From the NCBI RefSeq assembly GCF_002887595.1, contig NZ_PEBU01000003.1, positions 186,001 through 250,000 on the forward strand: DNA of 64,000 bases, read 5' to 3'. The position numbers and the translations under genes were made by a program. Of this stretch, positions 55,260 to 63,829 are shown one piece after another (position 1 is the first letter of the stretch; every line of letters begins with the position of its first letter). Origin of the DNA: Bowmanella denitrificans (GTDB lineage: Bacteria > Pseudomonadota > Gammaproteobacteria > Enterobacterales > Alteromonadaceae). A model generated the notes under the pieces. The model was not told where the DNA came from, made no database searches, and saw only the letters and a program-made list of their open reading frames with translations.

Positions 55260-56543
55260 TTACAAACGGGACTTTCTTAAACTCACAGCAATATACTCAT
55301 CCCAAGTTCTATCTTTGATAAATTGGGATGGTCTATCACTATTTTTAGTCACTACAACACTTACCAACCATGCAACAAGCAATAAGACTAAGCGATAAAT
55401 AAAACGAATTTTGGTTCGCACGTAGTTGTATAACTGGCTGTTCTTCTTGACCGGCATTGCCTTCGCAGTACCACCGCTTTCGGGATTTTCAACCTTGGGA
55501 ACCATGTCAGGAACACCATTCAATTTCTGATAGGTTTTCCCGGACACTGGGTCGTGTAGACCGCTATCAGTTTCCACCAATATACTGTCACTTCCAGGTA
55601 CCGTTAATACGGGCGTATTAGCCGTTTCATTGTCTGATTGGGGTTTTGTTACCTTGTACTTCACCTGATCACAAAACCAAAACGCCAAACGAGGGGTATT
55701 TTCAAGACAAGAAAAGTAATGAGCCCAACGGACCATTCTTTTAGGTCCAATAATATGTTGAAAAACAGGCAGGCACTTATACAAGGCCCCGTCCCAAAAC
55801 GTTTTTTCCAACGTAAGGCCTGCTGAGGCTGTATAATCCTGGAACTCCTTTAAAGTTGGGGCTTCATCTTTGTAACTGGCGGGCAATGCTTCCTCAAAAG
55901 TCACACCAAACACCTTGGCAATCCCCTTACCTATTGACACTATTTTGTCACGGATAAACGTATATCGATCATTGCCCAACCCCCACGACTCTTCATTTTC
56001 AGTGGTGATCATAGCAATTCCACCAGGCCTTAAGACCCGGGAAACTTCTTGCATCATGAGCGCAGGCGCAGCCACATGTTCGATGACTTCGCGAGAGATA
56101 ATCCTGTCAAAAGAATTGGCGGGAAATGGCAGGGATTCCGCTACACCCAAGGCAAACTGACTGGGTGATTGACTAGCGATAGCTCGCTCAATCATCTGGG
56201 CAGAGATATCGATACTCCAGGTACGGCAATTCGGATAAAGCTTCTTTATATTTTTCTCATCTGAGCCAACTCCACATCCCAAAACCAAAATATCCATACC
56301 ATCCTTTATGTCTATGTTGGCCAGAATGTGACAGGTGTAACGTCGATACATATAGGCGTAAAAATCATCGGCGTTAACACCTCTTTGCCATTTCAATACA
56401 TCAACATCTTGCAGGGGAAATCTGAGACCATTGTCACCCGTTTGTTTCTTTGCATAAACTTTTTCAAAGTCATTTTGGTGACTGACAAAATCATGCTGCA
56501 TCACCTGCGAAGGCGCCTGAGTATGGGAAGTTTGCTGATGCAT
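55260..56543 (-). CDS. SAM-dependent methyltransferase with Trm112-like segment and C-terminal membrane helix
   Basis: The 427-residue protein has methyltransferase motif I ILVLGCGVGSDEKN, motif II SIDISAQMIERA and post-motif EVSRVLRPGGIAMITTE (about residues 85-190). The middle contains a Trm112-like stretch lacking cysteines (GLHDPVSGKTYQKLNGVPDM). Near the C-terminus a hydrophobic helix (FIYRLVLLLVAWLVSVVV) probably anchors it to the membrane. Likely a glycan or lipid-linked sugar methylase. Confidence 0.8.
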   Translation of the reverse strand: MHQQTSHTQAPSQVMQHDFVSHQNDFEKVYAKKQTGDNGLRFPLQDVDVLKWQRGVNADDFYAYMYRRYTCHILANIDIKDGMDILVLGCGVGSDEKNIKKLYPNCRTWSIDISAQMIERAIASQSPSQFALGVAESLPFPANSFDRIISREVIEHVAAPALMMQEVSRVLRPGGIAMITTENEESWGLGNDRYTFIRDKIVSIGKGIAKVFGVTFEEALPASYKDEAPTLKEFQDYTASAGLTLEKTFWDGALYKCLPVFQHIIGPKRMVRWAHYFSCLENTPRLAFWFCDQVKYKVTKPQSDNETANTPVLTVPGSDSILVETDSGLHDPVSGKTYQKLNGVPDMVPKVENPESGGTAKAMPVKKNSQLYNYVRTKIRFIYRLVLLLVAWLVSVVVTKNSDRPSQFIKDRTWDEYIAVSLRKSRL

Positions 56544-56708
56544 AAGGTTTCTCTCAAAACAACGCTATCGATGGGGATGATTCGCCCACCGTAGCTTATT
56601 TATCTGTAAATCGGCGTAATACTTTAACGTGGCATCTACCGCTGAAAGCAAATGCTGTCAAAATCCCAGAAGAACTCAACAGCCACCCCAAACTGCGCGA
56701 CACGGAAA

Positions 56709-57497
56709 TTAGAGCTTAAAAAGCACCAAACCATTCTGACCCCCATATAGAGTAACGCCATCAGGTACAGTTTTCTTGGATACCAGCTCTTTATGTACTT
56801 TAAAACCACACTCAGAAGCCTGTGCACGGGCGTAAGATAGTGACACTCTCAAGTTCGTCATATTGACTTTGGCCGGTAGCTCTTCGTAGCCTTTTGGCAT
56901 ACGAAAGCCTTCCATCCACTTATCCCACAAGTAACGCAGGCGCGAATCTCTATTAATAGAGTGCTTATATTTTCGACCAAAATAAATCACAGCGACTCCG
57001 CCGGGCTTTAAAACACGATTAATTTCTTGAAGATAGTGTTCAAACACTTCTATTTTTTCCAGATGCTGAAAAACAATAAAAGAATAAGCACAATCCACGC
57101 TGTCATCTGGCACCGGCAAATTCTTACCATCAGACTGATAAAGCGTGAAATTATCTATACCTCTGGCATTGAGTTCTTCGGCAACTTTCTCATTGTTCTC
57201 GTGGATATCAACACCGATGGCATGTTTAAACGAACGACTGGCTGCCGCTAATATACGCCCTGCCCCATGACCAATTTCCATGATCACTTTTTCTTCAGGA
57301 CGGCTGATATGCGGTGCAAACTCTTGCGCCATATGCAATGAAAAATCCCAGCTACCACGAACAAATGCAGTGTCTTTATCCTTAGCTGCGTCAAACCATG
57401 TAAAGAAGGTATTGTCGTTGGTCTCAGCAGCTTTAGAGATCTCTTCTTTAAATCCCACTACATGACCGCGAGTTTCAATCTGTTGTCCAGTTGCCAT
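56709..57497 (-). CDS. SAM-dependent methyltransferase
   Basis: The 262-residue protein has motif I VIMEIGHGAGRILAAA, the acidic end of strand 2 IGVDIHEN, and motif IV DSVDCAYSFIVFQHLEK. The INRVLKPGGVAVIYF segment is typical of class I enzymes acting on small molecules or sugars. The 165-bp gap to the next methyltransferase gene (56544-56708) holds nothing recognisable. Confidence 0.88.
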   Translation of the reverse strand: MATGQQIETRGHVVGFKEEISKAAETNDNTFFTWFDAAKDKDTAFVRGSWDFSLHMAQEFAPHISRPEEKVIMEIGHGAGRILAAASRSFKHAIGVDIHENNEKVAEELNARGIDNFTLYQSDGKNLPVPDDSVDCAYSFIVFQHLEKIEVFEHYLQEINRVLKPGGVAVIYFGRKYKHSINRDSRLRYLWDKWMEGFRMPKGYEELPAKVNMTNLRVSLSYARAQASECGFKVHKELVSKKTVPDGVTLYGGQNGLVLFKL

Positions 57498-57512
57498 TAT
57501 TGGTCCTCTACC

Positions 57513-59114
57513 CTATTCATTTGTCGGCCGAGCTTTAATATTACGCTTGGTTTGCGCCAGATAATCTTTAGCCATTCGCAGGGCATCTTCAAAATCGGTG
57601 CCATCAGCACCTTTTTTATCTCTTCGATATACCAGCTTGTCAGAAATTAACTCGCTCATTGCCGTGGTATTTCCATCTTCACATAGAAATAATTCAGTCT
57701 TGTTCACCGCATGCCGGGTCTCGTCTGACTCATAAGCAAAAACAGGCACGCCCATGGCCTGAGCTTCCAACAACACATTTGCTGTCCCCTCCACACAGGA
57801 GGTATGCAAAAATGCATCACTTACAGCAAGGTAAGGTAAGGCACTTTCCTGAAGACCAGCCATTTTGATGTAGCCCTGCGCATTCAACGATTCAATCAAC
57901 GCCGACACTTCTGAAAACAAAGGGCCGTCCCCTACTATAACGGCAAATATGTCAGAATTCTTGAGGTGTGCTTTATGTACTGCCTCAACGAAATCCATTG
58001 GTCGCTTGCTTTCAATCAGACGCATGACACCACAAACCAACAGGTCGGTTGCACCTATAGATAGCTCACTGCGAATTGGCGATAACTCTGTAGGCTCTAG
58101 ATAAACTGCATTCTCAATACAACCTAATTCGATTTCAGTAGCATCTAGCCATCGTAAATACGATGTCCTGCCTGTCGGGCTATTGCATACCATAGTAGCG
58201 CGTTGACTTTGCAGGATATGTAGATATAGCTCTTTCATGACCTGAAAAGGAGCCATAGTAACGAATCCTGGTACCTCGGCTGGTGCCTGGCTACGGGCGG
58301 ACAATATAAGTTCACCGCATTGAGTAAATAATGTTGAAAGTCCTAACAGAACATTCATATTGTCCAGGAACCCTATGGACAAGAATGGCGAAAACATTTT
58401 CTGAACATCAATCAACGAAACGAGCATGCTTGCAAATCGCGGAGGAAAATACTTATCCAGTCGCTCTCCATTAACTATTAATGATGAGTATTCCAGCTGA
58501 CGTATTTGTGGCGAGCTAACCCGGTTAACGCCAGCTTCCTGCAACCACATTTGCCACTCATTGGTGCCTTCCGCGTCATTGCCATACGTGTAAAAAAGTA
58601 CTTCATAATCGAGCTTAGCCAACGCGATGGCCAGTAACACCATCTGACGGTCGGCTCCGCCTTTAAACAAGTTAGGTAGTGCGAGTAAAATCCTATTGTT
58701 CGCCAATTTAGAGGGGTGAGATGCTGCTTTCCCTAAAGGGAAAAGATTTTTCAAACTACTCAACATGACATCAATGTCTTGCTGAAGCCAATAATCTACC
58801 GGCGCAGTTACTTGGAAAGCACCATAACCAGCAATCTGCTTTAAAATCTGTTCTCCGAAAACCTTTAGGTCTGCAAAAACCACCAGAATGATATCTTCTA
58901 CACACAATGATGAAAGCTTGGCATGCCCGAAGACCGGTATACCTGAGACCATTCTTCCTGTTTCGAGCTGCTCACTGTTACCATCAATGATTCCTTGAAA
59001 TGTGTAAGGCGCTCGCGTCAGCTGAATGTGGGCATCCTGAGATACGCCCCAAGCCCAGGCTTTTTTTGTACCACTTTGAGCAGCGCTATGAAGCGATGTA
59101 TCACAGGTAATCAA
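57513..59114 (-). CDS. GT4-like glycosyltransferase with N-terminal Rossmann domain
   Basis: The 533-residue protein has residues of about 1-120 that look like a degenerate nucleotide-binding domain (AWAWGVSQDAHIQL, IPVFGHAKLSSL). Residues of about 145-520 form a GT-B glycosyltransferase with LPNLFKGGADRQMVLLAIAL, GVMRLIESKRPMDFVEAV, FAVIVGDGPLFSEV and the donor-binding TSCVEGTANVLLEAQAMGVP (E-x7-E type). It probably transfers an NDP-sugar. It is followed 15 bp later by the methyltransferase gene. Confidence 0.85.
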   Translation of the reverse strand: MITCDTSLHSAAQSGTKKAWAWGVSQDAHIQLTRAPYTFQGIIDGNSEQLETGRMVSGIPVFGHAKLSSLCVEDIILVVFADLKVFGEQILKQIAGYGAFQVTAPVDYWLQQDIDVMLSSLKNLFPLGKAASHPSKLANNRILLALPNLFKGGADRQMVLLAIALAKLDYEVLFYTYGNDAEGTNEWQMWLQEAGVNRVSSPQIRQLEYSSLIVNGERLDKYFPPRFASMLVSLIDVQKMFSPFLSIGFLDNMNVLLGLSTLFTQCGELILSARSQAPAEVPGFVTMAPFQVMKELYLHILQSQRATMVCNSPTGRTSYLRWLDATEIELGCIENAVYLEPTELSPIRSELSIGATDLLVCGVMRLIESKRPMDFVEAVHKAHLKNSDIFAVIVGDGPLFSEVSALIESLNAQGYIKMAGLQESALPYLAVSDAFLHTSCVEGTANVLLEAQAMGVPVFAYESDETRHAVNKTELFLCEDGNTTAMSELISDKLVYRRDKKGADGTDFEDALRMAKDYLAQTKRNIKARPTNE

Positions 59115-59117
59115 TGT

Positions 59118-60182
59118 CTACTCCCGCTCAAATCCTGATTTTTGGGGCATTAACGAATTCAGCGCATCAATGACGATTTGCTTGGAGTGTTCAATTCCTT
59201 CGAGTGAGACGTCTTCAGCGGTGTAACGCCCTTTGGACATTGCATCGTTAAGGCAGTACATCTGGTATTTACCTGAACGAATTTCAGCGCATGCCTTTTC
59301 AACATCCTTTACGGTTCTCAGCTCCACATACTTCCTGCGCTCGAAGGCATTTTTTACTGTGTCTGGAGAAAAGTTTCCGGATACCAGCTGCCAGTTCCGC
59401 ATGAGATATTGGCTCACATCGTAGTTGCTCCTGAAGCGAGATTTTGATGTTCTCTCAAGGGCTTCAGGTTCTTTTGACCAAACTTCATCAAAGGTAGATT
59501 TTAGAAAAGGTTGAGGATGGTGATATTCAACAAATCCAGTGAATACGCGCCATTTCATCAGCAACAGCGTATCGAGCATTCTCAACCCGTAACCTAAATG
59601 AAACCATTTTCTGAAGTACTTACGGATAATTTGGTTCTTAGTAAGTTTCTGGCCTTTGTGGCGATTAAAATTTTTATTTATAAGCTCAAGGTTATTAAGA
59701 ATGACAGGTGCAATGACTCCGTCACTCATTACATTGGCTATCGCTACATTTACAGGTAATCCATCTCGAAAAAAAACTTCTGGCTGCAGATGTTCAAGAA
59801 TGAAACAGTCGTCGTTGAAATAGACGAAATGATCAGATAGCCCTTTGATACGATGAAAGTTTACTTCTATGGGATGACTGTTGAATACCGGAAGATTTTG
59901 CTTGTCCATGTAATCGCGATGATTGACTATAACGAGTTTTGGATGGTTAGTGTCAAGCCATTTGGGCAAATGCCCATAAGTAACGAAATAAATTTTGTTA
60001 ACCCAGGGGGTAAATTGCTCAAATGCCCGAAAAAGATACTTTAGATTACCCCAATCACGAAACCGTTCGGTGCCATTCATGATTTCGCTTTCAGGTGCAT
60101 AGCGAGCGTAATCTCGCTGCCATGCAGGATCATTACCATCTACCCAGGTAACAACAAAATCAATTGGGTTAAAACTCGACAT
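59118..60182 (-). CDS. Stealth-family sugar-1-phosphate transferase
   Basis: The 354-residue protein has all the conserved regions of Stealth proteins: CR1 IDFVVTWVDGNDPAWQRDY, CR2 DWGNLKYLFRAFEQFTPWVN with KIYFVTYGHLPKWL and FNSHPIEVNFHRIKGLSDHF, and the acidic FVYFNDDCFIL. This family, related to eukaryotic GlcNAc-1-phosphotransferase, transfers hexose-1-phosphate to build phosphodiester-linked capsular or surface glycans. It starts 11 bp after the cytidylyltransferase stop. Confidence 0.93.
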   Translation of the reverse strand: MSSFNPIDFVVTWVDGNDPAWQRDYARYAPESEIMNGTERFRDWGNLKYLFRAFEQFTPWVNKIYFVTYGHLPKWLDTNHPKLVIVNHRDYMDKQNLPVFNSHPIEVNFHRIKGLSDHFVYFNDDCFILEHLQPEVFFRDGLPVNVAIANVMSDGVIAPVILNNLELINKNFNRHKGQKLTKNQIIRKYFRKWFHLGYGLRMLDTLLLMKWRVFTGFVEYHHPQPFLKSTFDEVWSKEPEALERTSKSRFRSNYDVSQYLMRNWQLVSGNFSPDTVKNAFERRKYVELRTVKDVEKACAEIRSGKYQMYCLNDAMSKGRYTAEDVSLEGIEHSKQIVIDALNSLMPQKSGFERE

Positions 60183-60193
60183 ATTACGCGAAT

Positions 60194-60652
60194 CTACCCC
60201 ATTGCTTTGACTATATCGTAAAGATTGTCCAGGCCATTTTTGATATCTTGGATGCTCTTTTTATTTATAACTGAAAGGGCGTTTTTTAAGTTAGTTGATG
60301 ATACATCTGGCGTTCGTGGTAAATAAATCACCTCGCACAGCTCATTTAGGTGGTCAAATTTACCCTGCCAATCGCTGCCCATACCAAAAATATCAACATC
60401 AAATTCTTTAATATCATCTGCCTTTTGTTGCCAATGCTCCTCTGGTATCACCATATCGACACACTTAAGCCCAGCAATCATGCGTGCTCGTTGCTCGTAG
60501 GAAAATAAGCTTCTTTTGCCCTTCTGCTGATTAAACTCATCAGTAGAAACGCCTACAATCAACTTATCCCCCTTAGCCTTAAGGCCTTCGAGGATATTCA
60601 AGTGACCAATATGTAGAAGGTCGAAAGTGCCATAAGTAAGTACAGTGGTCAT
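60194..60652 (-). CDS. TagD-like cytidylyltransferase (glycerol-3-phosphate type)
   Basis: The 152-residue nucleotidyltransferase has the nucleotide-binding HxGH in TFDLLHIGHLNIL, VGVSTDEFNQQKGKRSLFSY and GSDWQGKF. The sequence fits CTP:glycerol-3-phosphate or a closely related alcohol-phosphate cytidylyltransferase and the length is typical of TagD. It would supply CDP-glycerol (or a similar CDP-alcohol) to the neighbouring LicD-type transferase. Confidence 0.88.
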   Translation of the reverse strand: MTTVLTYGTFDLLHIGHLNILEGLKAKGDKLIVGVSTDEFNQQKGKRSLFSYEQRARMIAGLKCVDMVIPEEHWQQKADDIKEFDVDIFGMGSDWQGKFDHLNELCEVIYLPRTPDVSSTNLKNALSVINKKSIQDIKNGLDNLYDIVKAMG

Positions 60653-60676
60653 AACGAACGCATTACCTCGGACTTG

Positions 60677-61579
60677 CTAGAACACAGTGGCATTGGTCAA
60701 ATCTCCTAATCCCCAATCTTTTTTAGGTGTACGCCAGTCACCATAGTGACGTTCGAGGTAATCTTCTACCCTACCTGGAATATTAAGTTGCTGCCCAGCA
60801 AATTCGATGCTGCCTAGCGTTTGCAGATGATGACTGGGCATCCGAATTCCACGAGAGGCCAAACAATAATCCATCCATTCCCCATCAGAGTATTTGACGA
60901 AAATATCCATCATGGGTAGCTTGCTATCGGCATCTTTTGGGCAGAGTTTTAACGCCCTCACTGCGCCTTTGGGCACATTACCAAACTGGGTGGATGAAGT
61001 TTGCTGATGTAACTGCCAAGGTTCGGATGTTGTATATTGTAAATCCGCCAAAAGCCTTTCCACTGCGTCTACCGTTTCTGCTAAGTAATTGGCATCTATC
61101 GCTATATCTAAATCATCATCCCAGGGGATCAGGCGATTGTCTCGATATATGCCTAGCAAAGTGCCAGCATCCACATAATAAGCTATCTCAAGCTCCGAAA
61201 GACGTTTGCACACTCGTTTTAGTAGGTAAACAGCAAATTGCTCAGTTTCGGCATCTTGCCCTAATGTGACTTCTTTAAGATCCGTCCATTTGACCGATTC
61301 AATGAGTTCAGCCGCAATTTGATGGGTAGACATTAACTGTTCTTTTATTTGCTCTGCGAATTCACTGGCAATCAATACTCGATCATATTTCATGGAGCCA
61401 AGATCGTCTGGAGATACTACCGGCAGACCGTCAATCACTTGACCAACTTTACTTTTATCATTGTCACAAAAGGCGATAAATTGAAACTGTTCTGCCAAAT
61501 TATGCTTGGCTGCTAGCCCAGCTTTACCTGCGCCAAATAAAACAGCTTTGCTTTTGTTGTCTGATGTTGTCGCTAGCAT
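60677..61579 (-). CDS. LicD-family phosphotransferase with N-terminal Rossmann domain
   Basis: The 300-residue protein has residues of about 1-100 forming a nucleotide-binding domain (AVLFGAGKAGLAAKHNL, CDNDKSKVGQVIDG). Residues of about 110-300 form the LicD domain with DAGTLLGIYRDNRLIPWDDD (catalytic nucleotidyltransferase acidic motif) and DLDIAI. LicD-like proteins add phosphocholine, phosphoglycerol or phosphoribitol from CDP donors. ATG 61579 is chosen over an in-frame codon 8 residues upstream inside luxC-like; it overlaps that gene by 7 bp. Confidence 0.88.
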   Translation of the reverse strand: MLATTSDNKSKAVLFGAGKAGLAAKHNLAEQFQFIAFCDNDKSKVGQVIDGLPVVSPDDLGSMKYDRVLIASEFAEQIKEQLMSTHQIAAELIESVKWTDLKEVTLGQDAETEQFAVYLLKRVCKRLSELEIAYYVDAGTLLGIYRDNRLIPWDDDLDIAIDANYLAETVDAVERLLADLQYTTSEPWQLHQQTSSTQFGNVPKGAVRALKLCPKDADSKLPMMDIFVKYSDGEWMDYCLASRGIRMPSHHLQTLGSIEFAGQQLNIPGRVEDYLERHYGDWRTPKKDWGLGDLTNATVF

Positions 61580-62736
61580 GTTAATTGCCCAAACGCTTCG
61601 CATAAATCCACCCCATCCCAGATATGCTGAAATGACAAGGCTTTACCTAAGGATGTCACCCTTTTTACATAGTGATTAGTCATCAATTCATTTTGCATGG
61701 CATCAGGTATATTAAAAACAGCAATAGTTTGTAGTTTATCGGCATAAGGTAATGAATCTAAAGTATCGACTCTGATGTTGAGCAACAAGCCATGGCCAGT
61801 ATGGATGTCAAAATAGTCTGGCAGTAATTTGTCTAAATCAAGACATGTTATATGGTTATGTTCTATGGTTTTAACTGCAGGTTTGTGAGTAATGACCATA
61901 CGCTGACAATCAACAAACTGTTCTACCTGATCACGCATATCAAAGCCATTTTCTTTGTTTGCTAAAACTTGGTTGAGCTGTAGAAAGAAAGCGTTCTGTA
62001 ATTGTTCTGATGTATTCCACCAAACGATGGCTTTAGGTGAAGAGCAAGCTTGTTGACGAAAAGGCAATAGATCTTTGACCATTGCCTCAACGGCCTGTGG
62101 TATTTGCTCTGCATCTTCAATCTGCATAAGTGCAATGGAATAACGGTCTGGAAAGGTTAATTGGTTAGCATGAGGCGCTATGTGGTTTATGGCATCGATA
62201 CTGTTATCTCCTCCCCAAATCACCCGCATATTTGCCCATTCAGACAAAGTCACTGTCACACCTGTTGATGTCGCAGGATATTCAATAATGGAAATTAACT
62301 GCTCAAACTCGGAATTGGCATATTGGTAAAAAAACCCTTGAAGCAAGTCAATAAGTTGGTAAACCAGAGCGCCACTTCTGTTGCTCACTCTGACGATATT
62401 TTGATTTCCCGCCAGCACTGACAATAAGAATGAATAGAAGAACACGGTATCGACATTGGCAGGCCCTACATGAAATACCGCAGGCGTTTTTTTTGCCTCT
62501 TTGAACCTTGCCTGCCCAGGTAACATCTTAAGCAAGTTAGCTTTTCTAGCCCAAAAACCCAGGGCGACTATTTCCGGATATTCCTTGCTAATTTTATGCT
62601 GCAACAAAAATCTGGCGAGGCTATCGACCTCCAGGATAAGTTGGTCGCTCCAAGGCTTTATGCTTGCGGGAGCATGCGGCGCTTTGATATGCCATTTAAT
62701 GTCTTTATGTTCAGCTAAATCAGGAAAAGGTGTCAC
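61573..62736 (-). CDS. LuxC-like acyl-CoA/acyl-protein reductase
   Basis: The 387-residue aldehyde-dehydrogenase-fold reductase has FHVGPANVDTVFFYSFLLSV and QNIVRVSNRSG (cofactor region). The likely catalytic Cys lies in FRQQACSSPKAIVWWN. LuxC reduces an activated fatty acyl group to an aldehyde. In this locus there are no luciferase genes. Together with the LuxE-like gene it probably activates and reduces an acyl group for a glycan substituent. It overlaps luxE-like by 17 bp. Confidence 0.88.
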   Translation of the reverse strand: MTPFPDLAEHKDIKWHIKAPHAPASIKPWSDQLILEVDSLARFLLQHKISKEYPEIVALGFWARKANLLKMLPGQARFKEAKKTPAVFHVGPANVDTVFFYSFLLSVLAGNQNIVRVSNRSGALVYQLIDLLQGFFYQYANSEFEQLISIIEYPATSTGVTVTLSEWANMRVIWGGDNSIDAINHIAPHANQLTFPDRYSIALMQIEDAEQIPQAVEAMVKDLLPFRQQACSSPKAIVWWNTSEQLQNAFFLQLNQVLANKENGFDMRDQVEQFVDCQRMVITHKPAVKTIEHNHITCLDLDKLLPDYFDIHTGHGLLLNIRVDTLDSLPYADKLQTIAVFNIPDAMQNELMTNHYVKRVTSLGKALSFQHIWDGVDLCEAFGQLTC

Positions 62737-63829
62737 TGCACCCCCTCACCTCGGCATTGGGTACACGTCCTGACACCTTAAAGTACTTACCTTTTAAACC
62801 ACAGCTGCAATCATCCTCGCCAACTATATAACCAAGATCTTCTGTGAGAATACAATGCCCTGGGTAGCTTCTGGCCAGAACGGAGGTCAGTTGTATCAAG
62901 CCGACCTGCTGAAAAGGCAAAAACGACAGATCTACAGGGTTGCGAATGGCAATATCTGACCATACTGGACAATGAAAAAAGCCTTGTTCACATTCCATAT
63001 AAATAGTGCCTGTTTGCTCAACCATGCCGTAATAGTCATGTACACGTACATCGCCTAACTGGGTTTGGATTTGCTGTTTAAATGTCTGATGAGAAACAGA
63101 CGCCTTTTGCAGCTTTTTCCAGCCACCACCATGAATCAATATCGAATCTTGCAGTTCGAAGTAAATATTATGTTTTTGCAACTGTTGTATAAAGCTATGC
63201 CAAACCATAAAGGTAAAACCAAACAGCAGAACGGACTGGCCTTTAAATTGTTCAAAAAAATTGGATACCTTATCAATGTCCAGATTCATATTGGCATCGA
63301 GGGCATAGGTATGGCTGCGACCAAAAAAAGATAAGCCTTGCAATCCTGCTGCCCTGGCAGTCATTCCACCTGTTTTTTTAACAGTATGGGGAGAATCAAT
63401 AAGCAACATGGGTCGACGTGATTTACCCAACCAGTGCTGCAATATTCTCGTCAACACTTTGGTTTGCAATTGAGCTGTTTCTTTATCCAAATATATTTTC
63501 GATGACTGGCCAGTGGTGCCAGAAGAATGCAGTACTTTGTATACTTGATCATCGGAAATACTCTTTAATTCGAATTCTTTAAAGAGCCTAACAGCCAGAT
63601 AGGGGTAGTTACACAATGCTTTTGAATCATCCCATTTGAACAACTTATCCACCAGGCGATAGGCCTGACTACGGAAACTGTGGTGTTTGTGCAAAATTGA
63701 AAGCAGAGGTAACAAAATGCGTTCTTTTTCAGGCTGAAGAAAATGATATACAGGGCTCTCTAGAAGCTCCTCGTATTTTTCTTCAAAAACGGCCATGTCA
63801 TCCATGTACTGTTTCATTTCTTCATCCAT
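62720..63829 (-). CDS. LuxE-like acyl-protein synthetase (acyl-adenylate forming)
   Basis: The 369-residue adenylate-forming protein has the phosphate loop HSSGTTGQSSKIYLDKE, LLIDSPHTVKKTGGMTARAA, ILIHGGGWKKL and DYYGMVEQTG. It has SGRVPNAEVRGCSD at the C-terminus. LuxE activates a carboxylic acid with ATP and passes it to an enzyme cysteine for reduction by LuxC. Its start directly follows the stop of the next upstream gene. LuxE/LuxC pairs in surface-polysaccharide loci are known but not well characterised. Confidence 0.9.
   Translation of the reverse strand: MDEEMKQYMDDMAVFEEKYEELLESPVYHFLQPEKERILLPLLSILHKHHSFRSQAYRLVDKLFKWDDSKALCNYPYLAVRLFKEFELKSISDDQVYKVLHSSGTTGQSSKIYLDKETAQLQTKVLTRILQHWLGKSRRPMLLIDSPHTVKKTGGMTARAAGLQGLSFFGRSHTYALDANMNLDIDKVSNFFEQFKGQSVLLFGFTFMVWHSFIQQLQKHNIYFELQDSILIHGGGWKKLQKASVSHQTFKQQIQTQLGDVRVHDYYGMVEQTGTIYMECEQGFFHCPVWSDIAIRNPVDLSFLPFQQVGLIQLTSVLARSYPGHCILTEDLGYIVGEDDCSCGLKGKYFKVSGRVPNAEVRGCSDTFS

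Noticed and set aside
56544-56708. Broken gene between the two methyltransferase genes
   Set aside because: Stops occur in all frames and no motif of either neighbour or another family is visible.
61573-63829. Bioluminescence (lux) operon
   Set aside because: Only luxC-like and luxE-like genes are present; luxA, luxB and luxD are absent and the neighbours are glycan genes.
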